Positions 43,194 through 54,800 of a stretch of DNA of 64,000 nucleotides are shown piece by piece. This DNA comes from Trifolium pratense (lineage: Eukaryota > Streptophyta > Magnoliopsida > Fabales > Fabaceae). The translations under genes and the position numbers were made by a program. Position 1 is the stretch's first letter. The number at the start of each line of letters is the position of its first letter. The notes below the pieces were generated by a model, which did no database searches, was not told where the DNA came from, and saw nothing but the letters and a program-made list of their open reading frames with translations. The stretch covers positions 58,575,257 to 58,639,256 of the forward strand of contig NC_060060.1 of the NCBI RefSeq assembly GCF_020283565.1, written 5' to 3'.

Positions 43194-44594
43194 TGATGGT
43201 GGCTCTGCAAGTGCACAGAATCACAACCAATTAATCAAGTGATAAGTTATCGTTCTCCACAAGGATTGTGCTAAAATTACTAATTTCACTTAGGAACTTA
43301 GAAAGTAAATATGTTTGCATTCGCATTGTTTGTTTGAGAGAGTTTTGCATTTAATAAAATAAATAACAATTAAATAAAGAACAAGAAAGTAAAGAGCAAT
43401 AAATAAAAAGGTGTGCGAGTAGATGCACGGGGTGGTTAAGTGTTTCAAATTCCTCTCTTACTCTTGCTTGGTAAATGGCGTTATACTATACCTCCTTATT
43501 AGTTATAAGCTACCGGATTAATTTCTATTAAAATAAGCCTAGTATTACTATACTTATTTCTATTGCAATCTGACTTAGGTCGAACTAATTAAGCGTGGAT
43601 AGGTTTAGCCTTCATTATTTCGTATCATTACCTTTAACGGTTTCAACCTCTAAAGAGTGCGTCCTAACCTTTAGAAGTTCAAAATTTAACAAGTTCTCTA
43701 TGCTAACTCGATTTCCTAAGATCATTGCAGAATTTAACACGTGCGATTCTTAATCCTGCCCCCATACCGTCAGATACTGAATTTAATGGTCTCATATTGG
43801 TAGGATGAAATGTCTTTTTAGTCTAGCCTATTAATTCTATTGTCACGGGATCAGTTAATTTCCGTCTAGGTTCATTCAATTAATGTGATCAATATTAAGA
43901 ATGAATAATTAAAGCTAAGACAAATATAGAAAATAACGTAATAACAATTGAACATAAACTTTATCGAACCAGGGTTACATATCTTAAGCATTCATAAGGG
44001 AGTTCATCTATTCGACCTAACCAAGGAAAAATAAATTACAAAGACAATAAATAAAAAAGAACCTTATTGGCCTTGGAGTTCCTTGGCCCTCCTTGCCTCC
44101 TCCTTAGAGTTCTCCAAACTCTAGAGTGAATATTGAATAACTCTAAATATTTTTTATAGTTTTTCAGCTGGATTTAGGCTTTTTCTGCGCACCCATCGTA
44201 TCCATTGTGGCCACGATGGCGAGTAATTTTGCCTCATTGTGGCCATGATGGATGATATCGTGGTACGATGGAAGATTTTATCAGGATTTTCTGTTTTTCT
44301 TCAACTGCTTTCATCGTGTCATGCTGGTATGTCATCGTGGTATGATGGAAAGATTTGTTGCAGATTTTCTTCAATTTAAACTGCCTTCTCATCGCGCCAC
44401 GCTGGATCTCATCGCAGGTACGATGATGTGTGCTATTTATTACATTTTTGCCCTTTTTTTATGCTTTTTCCACTTTTCTTGCTTCTGGACCAAGTAACTT
44501 CATTCTTCCAGGTATTTGCTTGCTTTTGGGCTTCAATTGCTATTAAAACTACCCTAAATTACTACTAAAAACATCATATAATTGACTGTCATCA
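43194..44594 (-). mobile_element. Athila-type solo LTR, 1401 bp, TSD GTATG
   Basis: Ends TGATGGTGGC and GACTGTCATCA are flanked by GTATG at 43189-43193 and 44595-44599. Minus-strand order: TGATGACAG start, palindrome cluster, TATA (ACTATAAAAAATA near 44147), long transcribed part, and an end like the LTR at 60353 (GCAAGTGCAC, CACAAGGATTGTG). It sits within the Copia-like LTR. The two other copies of this family (36.1 and 41.3 kb) are partial. Confidence 0.92.
44190..44425. promoter_or_regulatory. CATCGTGG/CCACGATG motif cluster in the solo LTR
   Basis: ATTGTGGCCACGATGG at about 44214, ATTGTGGCCATGATGG near 44236, ATCGTGGTACGATGG near 44257, then ATCGTGGTATGATGG, ATCGCGCCACGCTGG and ATCGCAGGTACGATG. 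These are decayed versions of the palindrome seen at 36.3 kb, at the same place upstream of the TATA box. Confidence 0.8.
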
Positions 44595-45257
44595 GTATGC
44601 CTTTTCTTAATCCTAGTGTTTTTCTACCTAAGAGCTTACTCTCCTAGATACAAGTTACTACTCACCTTCCTCTCACCACTATAGTAACTTCTTCTTCGTC
44701 GTTTACAAATAAAGTTGAATAAACATTCAACGACAACAACAACCTAGCAACTAAGTACCTAACGCCTTTAAGCCTTAATCACCGGTTGTATACATTGTAC
44801 AGTGGGCAAAAGGTCTTGGACTCACAACCTTCAGTTATTGCTCGTGCTTGAAAACGTATGCTTGAGTCTCTATTTATAGCCATGCTTCTCCTCTTGATTA
44901 TAGATTTCTTGATTTGCACGCTAATAGCCATTTTAGTTTAAAAACAAACATTTGATTTAAACTTGCTTCATAAGATAAAAGATTCGAGTCAATCTTTCTG
45001 CATCTCCTCTTGATTTTAGAGATCGCGAGATGCAAGCTCATATGATTCTGTTTTAAAACAAACTTTTGTTTCAAAACTTAATTCATAAGATAAAAGATTT
45101 AATCTTATCCTTTATCAAAGTTAGTTATGATCCTCAATTATATCTAACACATAGGCTTGATAACAACCTTTATTATCTTACCATTAAACAGCTAACTATC
45201 GTAAATTCGCGCATGTAACAAACTTTGGAGAGAATCGCGGTTTGAATAATCTTTTAC

Positions 45258-45412
45258 GTTCTTCAGCCTGATGTACTAGGGCAAGATGTCCTACACCATT
45301 GTTTGGGACATCTTGTTTAACATGTTGCTCGTACATGTATTCTACCCCTTAATAAGATGTCTGACACATCTTGTTCAACATATTGCACCTGCACATCTTG
45401 TTCTTGCACAAG
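45258..45412. repeat. AACAAGATGT/GACATCTTG motif cluster in the Copia-like LTR
   Basis: CAAGATGTCC, GGGACATCTTGTT, AAGATGTCTGACACATCTTG, CACATCTTGTTC and ACAAGTTGTT occur in 150 bp, in both orientations so that pairs can fold back. Near the start of the LTR, about 370 bp upstream of its TATA box. Confidence 0.7.
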
Positions 45413-45899
45413 TTGTTTTAGCTTTATAATGCAGCCAACTCATAAGAACTACAATAAGCAATATTTTTCATCAAAAAATAAATAAACAGTATACTATTAA
45501 CTAATAATAATAATATAATAATAATAATACAATAAAGTTAATTATTATAAAATTTACTAAATTATCGTAAATATTTCTAATCAAATTCCTAATTTTTTAT
45601 TAAAAAAGATACATGAGACTATTATTTGTGACGGATACATAAATATTGGATGATTTAATATTGATAATTATAATCAAATTTATTCGTTTAATAAATTTTA
45701 CAAAAAATAGCACACACTTATATTTTAACAATATTATATAAAAAAATTTAAATATTTTTTATAATAAATTTTCTACCATAATATAATGACAAACTTAAAT
45801 ATCGAATAAAAATCAATAATCCGTGCGAATGCACGTATCTTTAAACTAGTTAAAAAGAAAGGCTACATCAAAACTAAGTTTACCCTTTATATATAGTAT

Positions 45900-45952
45900 A
45901 GATAGATTAATGCTGCTCTTTGTCAAAAAAAAAAAAAGATAGATTAATGCTG
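45900..45952 (+). mobile_element. Minimal retroposon insertion: 21 bp with 16-bp TSD
   Basis: AGATAGATTAATGCTG at 45900-45915 is repeated exactly at 45937-45952. Between them is CTCTTTGTC plus twelve A. This is a target-site duplication around only the last nine bases and tail of a LINE or SINE, an extreme 5' truncation. Confidence 0.85.
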
Positions 45953-45954
45953 TT

Positions 45955-46770
45955 AAAGAATGGAAAATGGACAAAAAAGAGATACGGGATGTAAACGAAT
46001 TTTCTCCTATAAAACAAAATAGATAACTCCATTTTGAATATTTTCTTATCAAATACACATGGCTACTCAGGTAATATAATCTCTAATGGCATTGCTTGGT
46101 GTTTCGACTTATATACGATTTATGGTATTGCTTTGTATTTGACAAAAGCTCAACGTATAATTTCAACTAAACATACTAAAGTTACTTGTTATAAAAAAAA
46201 AGTATTATATACAATATCCAAACCAAGTATAAATACAATATAATAACACTAGTCAATTACGATTAACCAATGTGTCGTTGGCGTAAAATCAAAGTTCACC
46301 TTCAAAAGTTTCTCAAAATGTATGTATTGGCTTCATTTGTATAATGTTTAAAATGATGGAGAAAATTTGGATGAATATACGATGAATGATGCCTAGTGGA
46401 AAGATGAGTGTATTAAAAGAATGAAGTATAGAGTACTATTGTACATATATGTGTATATGTACATTTTTTTGGTAAGCTATTGTACATATACATGAAACTT
46501 GCGTGTGAACTTGCTCGAAAACAAAATTATTTAGAAAGACAACGAACAAAAGGAGAATGCAATAGTTAAAATTCGTTTCAAAATTGTCCAAGTTTTCTAA
46601 TAAAAACAGTTGATCTATAAACGATTCAACTAATATTGTTGCAATTAATATGAAAATTTCAATGGTAAAAGAATTGGAGACAAAAAAATGAAATCAATCT
46701 ATAGAAATTTTTGGGGAGTATGTGATGGTCATGGCTGCGCATAACTCAACTAGTCACCTATTTGTTAACT
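45955..46770. other. AT-rich spacer, nothing recognised
   Basis: No coding frame or clear element. Confidence 0.6.
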
Positions 46771-46779
46771 CGACTTATG

Positions 46780-47085
46780 AAGTTATGCTGGTTCTCCTAG
46801 GGTAGATCTTTCTCGAGATCAGTTAATGATGCTTCCCAAATTTGGAAGAGCAAGATTCTTCATCACCAAAATCTCTTCCGACATAAGCCACTAGGTTTAG
46901 TCTAGTGGTGAGGAGTTAGGGTATAGGTGCTGAGTTCGATTCTCAGCTCATTGTAAACCAAAACAAATCTCTTCCGACATATATATAGGTTATTCAGGAG
47001 GTTCGCGGATCGACTTGTGTGTTTTGCAGTAGCTACCAAGAGATAGTGTACCATTTGTTTGTAACTTTTGTGACGTCTTGTTCTT
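46780..47085 (+). pseudogene. LINE zf-RVT fragment
   Basis: The plus strand reads QIWKSKILHHQNLF and, past the SINE insertion, CVLCSSYQEIVYHLFVTF with a one-base shift. CVLC-X5-E-X2-HLF is the zinc-binding pattern of plant L1 ORF2 (zf-RVT). The frame is degraded. Interrupted by the SINE below. Confidence 0.5.
46886..46964 (+). mobile_element. Short tRNA-derived SINE, 79 bp, 17-bp TSD
   Basis: AAATCTCTTCCGACATA stands at 46869-46885 and 46965-46981. The insert starts AGCCACTAGG, has an A-box-like GTTTAGTCTAGTGG and a B-box GAGTTCGATTCTC, and ends TTGTAAACCAAAAC. It is short like plant Au-type SINEs (comparison from general knowledge). Confidence 0.9.
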
Positions 47086-47159
47086 GCTCTTTCGGAGGTG
47101 CCTCCACTTTTGAATCATTTTAAGTAGAGGTGCCACCACTTAAAATGGTCAGGTCGCAT

Positions 47160-48090
47160 AGTTTTTTTTTTTTTTTTTTGTTCTGATTTTTATATGTAAA
47201 AATTTAATTTTCAAAATTTAAAATAAGATGATTCAAAAGACTCAATTTTGACTAGCTTATAAACAATTTGATTGCATGAACTTTGAGCACTAGGCAAATA
47301 TGGCAAAATCAAATTCACCTCCAAACTCTGAAGTTCAAATTCAATTATCCAAAAAAAAAAATATTTTTTTTTTATAGAATTTTTTTTTATAGAATTTGGT
47401 TCATAGGCTATGATTAAAAATTTATTTTCGGTTTCCTTCGAGCTAACACTCCATGCATGATATTATATATGACTATATTATAAAAATGTTTTACTTTATA
47501 CCACAATATATTGTCAATTAATAAAGTTAAGGGACATCGATCATGCCATACCATGTGTTTTTCCCACCTTTTTCTTGCCTAATAATATTCCTATTGAACT
47601 CATGGTAAAATAAAAGGTAAATAGTGTGAATAAGAACTTCACCTAGTAAAGACAATTTTACCAATTTTAACCCGCAACTGTTAGCGTGTGATGTTACTAG
47701 CTTACCAAAAAGCAAAGCATCTTTGGCAGAAGAAAATTATGACCCTCATTGACTACAATGCCCTTGAGGGTGACTTTACATCCTCATTATCACCTTTATA
47801 AAAAAGCTGCTTCAAGTGAAATTTATTAGTTCCTGCACAGTCACAAGTATGGGTACTATGGTCTATTTAAAAACACATCTATGAAAATATTAAATAGTCA
47901 TAATTTCATTGAGAATGAGTTGGCACTGTTAAGAATTTACTTTATAAAAAAATTTATATTCATGTTAAATTTTTATCTATTAAAATTCACATTATACACT
48001 TAGATAAAGGGTGCACACAAGTTACATCTCAACTGAAAAATGTAAATATTATTAGACTAGACATCTTGATTTAAGTTTGAACTTAGAATT
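47160..48090. other. AT-rich spacer with poly-T
   Basis: A T run of about 19 at 47162-47180. No gene or terminus recognised. Confidence 0.6.
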
Positions 48091-48092
48091 TT

Positions 48093-48217
48093 GTAGCCGT
48101 GTATATGAGAAAAAAAGCTAGTCTAATATACATATGGAATTCCAAACACTCAACACTTGAAACAACATATTGGTTACAAAGATCCTATGCAACATTATGT
48201 GAATAAACGAAAAATTG

Positions 48218-48277
<60 letters not shown>

Positions 48278-48436
48278 TTTTGAAGAAATTTATACATATA
48301 TTTTTAGAATACCATTTTTCGTTTATTCACATAATGTTGCATAGGATCTTTGTAACCAATATGTTGTTTCAAGTATTGAGTGTTTGGAATTCCATATCTA
48401 TATTAGACTAGCTTTCTTTCTCATATACACGGCTAC
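48093..48436. mobile_element. Near-perfect foldback element, 344 bp
   Basis: Arms of about 130 bp, roughly 97% identical by eye: GTAGCCGTGTATATGAGA at left against TCTCATATACACGGCTAC at right. The inner ends are AATAAACGAAAAATTG and CATTTTTCGTTTATT. The loop is a TA tract of about 55 bp plus 40 bp. No coding and no clear TSD. A transcript would form one long hairpin. Confidence 0.9.
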
Positions 48437-48439
48437 ATA

Positions 48440-49393
48440 TATATATATATATGTCAAACTATATTAATATATTTTAATAAAATTTATTATTTTGTTAAAA
48501 ATGGTAATAATTTAGACAATTTTTAGGAGTCCATAGTATCATTGTCATTATAAAAATAAAATCTTAAAAAAAAGACATAGGATTAAAAAAATTCCAACTT
48601 GGGTTGTGTTTGTTTTAGCTTTAAATAAATTAAAGTGATTTTTCTTTGTTTTGTTAAAAATGTATTTTATGATAAGTTAATTAAAATAGTAAAATTTATT
48701 TCAAATTTATCTTTTTATAAATTTAAAGAGTAATTTTGACATTCAATAACTTAAATATTCTTGTTAGAGATTTTAAGTTAATAAAAATCAACATTTTTTA
48801 AAAATAATTTTTATGAAAAACTATTTAAAATAGCTTCTTTTTTAGAGTCTTTTGGAATTTTATAATCCAAAAAATTTGTAACAAAAATGATTTAATACTT
48901 AAAACGACATTTTTAAAGAAGCTAAAAACCAATTTTCATTGGAAGCTTTTTATAAAAAAGTTATTTGTTAAAATATTTATTTATTTTTTTGGTAGAAATT
49001 TGTAAAAATATTTTAATGCAAAAACAATACACTACAAATATTTTTATTTTAAAAAAAAAAAGATAAAATAAACGTACCCTTATTGTAATTCATTAATGTA
49101 TTAAATTTTTAAAGGGCTAAACTTTAATTTTAAAAAAAAAAATCTATTTGAAAAATTTAAATTAACAAGAGAAAATTAAAGAAGAAAAGGTAACTTTTAT
49201 TTTAATCGACAAATAATATTATATAGAGAAATTCCTACAACAATTGTATATCTATATCTGATTCTTTACTAAATTATATGAAAAATAATTAAAAACATAC
49301 ATATTTTATTTTTTTGCACTAATTATTGTTGGTAACATGTTCAACTTAGACTACAGCACTAAACTCAAAATTTATAAATTCAAATGAATAATG
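48440..49393. other. AT-rich spacer, nothing recognised
   Basis: No coding frame or terminus. Confidence 0.6.
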
Positions 49394-49399
49394 TCTAAG

Positions 49400-49980
49400 T
49401 GTTAAGGAGTCCCACATCAGTTGCGAGATGACATGAAGTGAATAAGTGTTTGAATAATGCTAGCAACACACTCTTTAACAAACACACTTCAACACACTCT
49501 CTTTTATTGGTTGAAATTTACATGGGTCCCATAAAAAAATGTGGACCCATATAACTATTGTGTGACCCATATAAATTTTAACCAATAGAAAAGAGTGTGT
49601 TAGAGTGTGTTTGTGAAAGAGTGTGTTGCTAGCACTCCTCTGTTTGAATAATGCCACTCCTCTAAGTGTTTATATACTAGAGGCAGTCCTCACCTTATAA
49701 GCCGGTTTTGTAAGGATGAGTTTGGTCCAATACTCAATTCTAAGATGGTATCAGAGCCTACTCCATGATCCGTTGGACCACCTGTTATCAGGTTTCAGGA
49801 ATCGGGTCACCCACCATTTATATCCACGCACCAGCCCAGTAATGCGGCGTGAGGGGGTGTATTAAGAAGTCCCACATCGGTTGCGAGATGGCATGAATAA
49901 GTGTTTATATACTAGTGGCAGTCCTCACCTTATAAGCCGGTTTTGTAAGGATGAGTTAGGCCTAATACTCAATTCTAAGA
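49400..49980 (+). mobile_element. TRIM element with TSD CTAAG
   Basis: Left LTR from TGTTAAGGAGTCCCACATC (49400) to 49745. Primer site TGGTATCAGAGC (49746-49757), complementary to initiator tRNA-Met. Interior only about 114 bp, polypurine GTGAGGGGGTG at 49849-49859, right LTR TATTAAGAAGTCCCACATC (49860-49980). CTAAG flanks it at 49395-49399 and 49981-49985. No coding. The right LTR is 121 bp, and the left is longer because of an inserted MITE and a small local duplication. Confidence 0.95.
49460..49642. mobile_element. MITE inside the TRIM left LTR, 183 bp
   Basis: CTAGCAACACACTCTTT at left and AAAGAGTGTGTTGCTAG at right are inverted. TTTGAATAATG flanks it at 49449-49459 and 49643-49653. The right side has an extra CACTCCTCTG. 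The 9-11 bp duplication suggests a Mutator-type origin. Confidence 0.8.
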
Positions 49981-50069
49981 CTAAGCACACACATAATTGA
50001 ATAAAAAGAAATAATAACTATATTTTTAGTAATACATTAAGTAATGTGAATATTCATATGTGTGCCTAA

Positions 50070-50995
50070 ATACTATCATTTTTTTTAAAATGCCAAATAT
50101 ATTATATATAAATATAAAAGTGAAACAATACAAGAGAAAGTTCAGAAAAATAAGAAGGTACCAGAAATACATTCCACCAAAACCTAACAATCTTTAAGGT
50201 AAGATGAAAAAACAAACACACAAATAAAACTACAATGAAACAATTATTGCGGCATACACCACAAGAAGAAATATATCCCTCAGGAAGAGAGAGATAAAGA
50301 TCAACCACATGTAGGACTAAAGCAATAAGAGGGCCTCCAATCCCCCTAACCCATCGAGACCCAACATGACACCCCCATCAAACTCTATCGGTTCCAGGAT
50401 AAAGTTGGTTAGGTTTATACCCCGCCAATAAAAGAAACAAGGTGAGTCGGATCGAGTTTTTACCTAAGAATCACTTCTAAGATAAAAGTTTCGCCGTATC
50501 TACTAGCTAGACACTCGACAGAAAAGGCCCATTCCGAAAAGAATACGTCATTTCGGGATTTCCAAATAGTCCACATAATAGTATGTCAAATTAACAATCA
50601 CCACAATCTATCTTTTGTACCTAATGTCAGACCCAAGAATGTCTCAAAAAACTCTAAAACACCACGAGAAGTCATCAGCTCCACACCATCTAAGAATAAT
50701 ATACCAAACTGGTGAGATTTCGTTGCAAGAACCGAATAAGTGATCAGCTGAATATTCAACCCTAATCCACTTAATACAAACATAGAAGCACTTGCATCTC
50801 CAATACGCCTCAATGCAAGAGATTTTTACGAGTCGGCAACCTAACTTACAAAAGTTGCCAAGAAAAGACCGCCACTTTTACAGGACCCAAGTTTTCCACA
50901 TCTTTAAAAGCGGTCTTTCTTCCTATACAGAAAATATCACCTCATTAGTTGTGGAACGACTAAACACCGAAAATGCAACTTAAAGTGAATAGTAA
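50070..50995 (-). pseudogene. L1-type LINE remnant (zf-RVT to 3' UTR)
   Basis: The minus strand gives degraded ORF2 pieces: VKVAVFSWQLL and RLPTRKNLL near 50.85 kb with a stop between, then GVLEFFETFLGL, MWTIWKSRNDVFFSEWAFSV near 50.55 kb. A 3' UTR follows, ending near 50070-50095 with an A-tail after ATTTGGCATTTT. Same family as the LINE at 32790 and the 3' piece at 13195. Many stops. Confidence 0.78.
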
Positions 50996-50999
50996 CCAC

Positions 51000-51658
51000 T
51001 TGATCATACTATTCATTTGTATTTGTACTTCCTCCTTACATTAAACTCTCAATTTGTAGTTTATAACTATTAAGGAGATTCATTTAGAGTCGGTAAAAAC
51101 AGGACATTGATTTAGAGTGATTGAAAGTTTAAAATTTCAAATTTTTTATTTCCTCGGGATTAAAATTTGTGCATTATAATTTATAACCTATTTGAGGAGA
51201 AAAAAAAATGATATATATAGTGAGTGTAATATATTGGAGAGAGAAAGAGAATAGTAAGCTTACGTGTGTATTGGGGGGGCTTGGCCAGTATTTATGCATG
51301 CAAAGTAAAAAAATTACTGTGTAAAGAAATAATGAAAGTTTTTTGTTTCCTTGTGGGGATATTTCCTTTTTTCTTCATGGAGCCCATTTGTGTGGGATCA
51401 AAGTTTCAAGCTTTGTGATTGGGTCACACACTCTTTTTGAAACTTCATCACTGAGGGCTATTACAGACAATCCCTTCTGAATATGAAAGTTGGAATCATA
51501 CATACATACATAGCCACCCAGAGAGAGAGAAAAAATAAAGTGTCACAAAAATTAAATAAAAATAAAAAGCTGATTTTTTTTAAAAAATAAATAAATAATA
51601 ATAAAGTTGAAAGTTTAAAAGCAAGTTAAAAGAAAGCTGAGAGGATACCGAAAGGAAC
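51000..51658 (+). promoter_or_regulatory. Upstream region of the IDD gene
   Basis: AT-rich, with GAGAGAGAAAGAGA near 51236-51250 and CAGAGAGAGAG near 51520. No certain TATA box could be singled out among many TA-rich stretches. No competing gene lies between the LINE remnant and the coding start. Confidence 0.35.
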
Positions 51659-51675
51659 ATAGAAAGAAAGAACTT

Positions 51676-51858
51676 TTGTTTTTCTTTCTTCTTCTTCTTC
51701 TCCTCTTTCTTTTCTTCTCTCTTTCAATAATCTCTTCTTTCAGTTAATTCTATTATAGCCTCAAAACATAGCTACTATACTTAGGCTATTCTACAACATC
51801 ATATACTTTATATATCAAAATAATTTGCTTAATTTTTTGCTATATTGAGTTAGTTACC
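51676..51858 (+). promoter_or_regulatory. Pyrimidine-rich 5' leader of the IDD gene
   Basis: A CT-rich tract (TTTCTTTCTTCTTCTTCTTC and on to about 51726) lies 130-180 bp before the start ATG. This is typical of plant 5' untranslated leaders. The transcription start is not visible. Confidence 0.5.
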
Positions 51859-54800
51859 ATGTTAGCTAATAGCTTATCTCCATCTTCACTTCCATCTTCT
51901 GAACCTTTTTCTTGCAATGAAAATGGCACTTCTTCCACTAATAAAAGGAAAAGAAGACCCGCCGGAACACCAGGTCCATCTTCTTCTCCATAATCTTGTT
52001 TCTCTGTTATATTGGGTTGGAGTATCCTTTATACTCCGGAACTCTAATACTTTCTCCAAAAAAAAATAAAAAATTCGCAATTCTATTTCTTTGTTGTATT
52101 GAGTTGAGTATCTTCGTAATCCTGAAGTTTGGTCTGAAATAAAAAATATTTTTCTAATAGCATGTTTTTTTCATTATTTTGATTTTTTATATGTATGAAT
52201 GGTAATATATTATTTATTTAATTAAATATGTCTAATTTTTTATAATTGTTTGATTTGATGCTAATGAGTCAAAAAAGAAGATTTTATGCTAATTAATAAA
52301 TTGATAATTTTTTGGTTGGAATAGATCCAGATGCAGAAGTGGTGTCTCTCTCACCAAAAACATTATTGGAATCAGATCGTTATGTATGTGAGATCTGCAA
52401 CCAAGGATTCCAAAGGGACCAAAATTTACAGATGCATAGAAGAAGGCATAAGGTACCATGGAAGTTATTGAAGAGAGAAACACCAGTTGTGAGAAAAAGA
52501 GTTTTTGTTTGTCCTGAACCAACTTGTTTGCACCATGATCCTTGTCATGCTTTAGGTGATCTTGTTGGTATCAAAAAACATTTTAGAAGGAAACATAGTA
52601 ATCATAAACAATGGGTTTGTGAAAGATGCTCTAAAGGTTATGCAGTGCAATCTGATTATAAAGCTCATCTCAAAACTTGTGGTACTAGAGGTCATTCTTG
52701 TGATTGTGGTCGTGTTTTCTCAAGGTATTTAATTAATTCATTTTTTTTTATTTAATTCATAATATCATATATATTTCTCTAAATATATAATAACTCTTCT
52801 CTTCTTATATTATATCATTCTCTCATTCAAAAAGTAAATAAAAAAATAATTATTTCGAGTCATCTGGGCTATCTGGAAATCAAGGAATCGATGTATTAGT
52901 TGTTTTTTATTTAAAATATATATAATGAAAAAAAAAATTATGATTAATTCATGAATATTGACAAAATGGTTTTGAGAAAATAGATCTAGCTAAATATAGA
53001 ATTTTGATTTGAGAATTTTCTTTTTTTGATCTTTTTATACTTCATAGGAAGGGATTAAAGTATTTTTTTTATTTTTTTTGAAATTTATTTTTGAAAAACA
53101 TGAGACATTTTTTAACATTGTCATATGATTATAGTACTTAAATTGAGGAAAACTTGGAAGCTCAGTTGTTTTACTTTGGATTTGACTTTAAGACAGGGAG
53201 ATATGTTTTTTGGAAGGGAATATAAAAGTAAAGAAAATAGGATTGGAAAAAAATAGATTAGAAGAAAAATATTGAAAAATATTTGACTGATGGAACCTTA
53301 ATAAAAAAAAATAAAATTAAAATTCTTTTATTTTTTTTAACAAGATCACACTGTTCATTGACAGTTGAAGAACACAGTTTCCAATGCTCCGTTTTCCGTT
53401 GGTCTTATAACCGTTTTATGTTTTCCTCAAAAATCATTCTTCTATTCCATTCTTAATTTCTACACCAACAACAATACCTTAAACATTTTTTTATGTGTGT
53501 GTGTAAGATCATTATTATAATTATTATTATCATAATTATTATTACTCATATTTCATTGACATTTTAATTCTCTTCTTCAATCACAACTACTACTACATTG
53601 AAACTCATAAAAATGGTCATTACTCATGAGAGTTCTTGACTTTGTTTTGTCCTTTTTATTATAGTGGAAACTGGAACCTCTTCTTACCACCCCACCATTT
53701 GAAAAATCCAGTGGATAGATACCTTTTCCAAACACCTTTTATATCCACTTTTTCTATTGTCTCTCTTCCTTTCTACCTTTCTTCCTTTGTACATTTTTCT
53801 CTAACCTTTTATATATAATCAAACCTTTTTTTATGTTTTGTTTCAAATCTCAATACTAGTAGTAGTACTTAATTACTAATACTAACACTTCCTCATCTTC
53901 TTCATCCTTGTGTGTGTATTATTATTTATTTTTTTTAAAAGGAGTGTGTGTATTATTATTATTATATACTCCCTAGTTCCATATATCAAAAAAAAAATTT
54001 GCTTTTTTATCAAATACATCTATTATTCATGAATTTAAAAAATAAAAAAAAATAAAAAATTAAAGATCGAAAGGGAGTTTAATGTATGAAACACTGTTCT
54101 AAAATATTTGTAGTTAATTAGGGATTATAATATGATAATAATATACGAGTTATTTGGCAATTTAAGTTTATGTATCAGGGTTCAATTATCTCTTATACCG
54201 TATATATTCCATAAATAATAATATTATATATTTTTCTTTGAAAAAGAAATATTATGAGTAGACTGTTGATAAAATCATGCATGTTATGGATAATTTGTAG
54301 GTTTTTTTTTCTTCAGCTTTTTAATTTTTCTTCTATTTAATATTTTTTTTTTGTAGGGTTGAGAGTTTTATTGAGCACCAAGATGCTTGTAACATGGGAA
54401 GGATCCATAATTCAGAATCTCATCCACTACAAACACCAACTGCATGCTTATCAAGAACAGCTTCAAGTCCAAGTCCATCAAGTGAAACAAACTTCACCAC
54501 ATATCCATGGCAAACAAGACTTCAAGTCATGCAAAAATCAACAAATGAATCAACAATTTTCATGAACCCTATTACTCCTCTTACTACTATTACACCTCCT
54601 TCTCAAACCTCATCCAAGAATAATAAACTTCTACATCCAAACTTGGAACTTCAACTCTCAACCATAAACAACACCAATACCAACATCACCAACATGTCTC
54701 TGGCACCAGACACACCTTCGATAAGAAGTATCAGTGCTGCAGAGGCTATTCAGAAGGTTAATCGGTCAACTCAGTTGAATCTCTCAATTGGTTCATCAAA

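Larger units (their letters stand above)
42923..45442 (-). mobile_element. Copia-like solo LTR, split by an Athila-type solo LTR
   Basis: Ends TGAAATTATG (left) and CAGCCAACTCA (right) are flanked by TAAG in both flanks (42919-42922 and 45443-45446), a probable imperfect 5-bp TSD. Without the insert it is about 1114 bp. On the minus strand CTATAAATAGAGAC is the TATA box (44866-44884). Upstream of it AACAAGATGT / GACATCTTG repeats cluster at 45258-45412. No primer site follows the LTR end, so it is a solo LTR. The Copia call is by overall look only. Confidence 0.7.
42420..45849 (+). mobile_element. Helitron-like body B, split by nested LTRs
   Basis: The outer parts 42420-42922 and 45443-45849 are AT-rich and match body A. 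The 3' end is diagnostic: hairpin CGTGCGAATGCACG at 45822-45835, ten bases, then CTAG at 45846-45849 followed by T. This is the Helitron 3' terminus rule. No Rep/helicase is encoded, and the 5' TC end is not fixed. Confidence 0.65.

Noticed and set aside
47162..47180. Poly-T run as a retroposon tail
   Set aside because: No adjoining LINE or SINE sequence or TSD was found, so it is treated as simple repeat.
52289..52522. Minus-strand frame opposite IDD exon 2
   Set aside because: A shadow of the zinc-finger exon.
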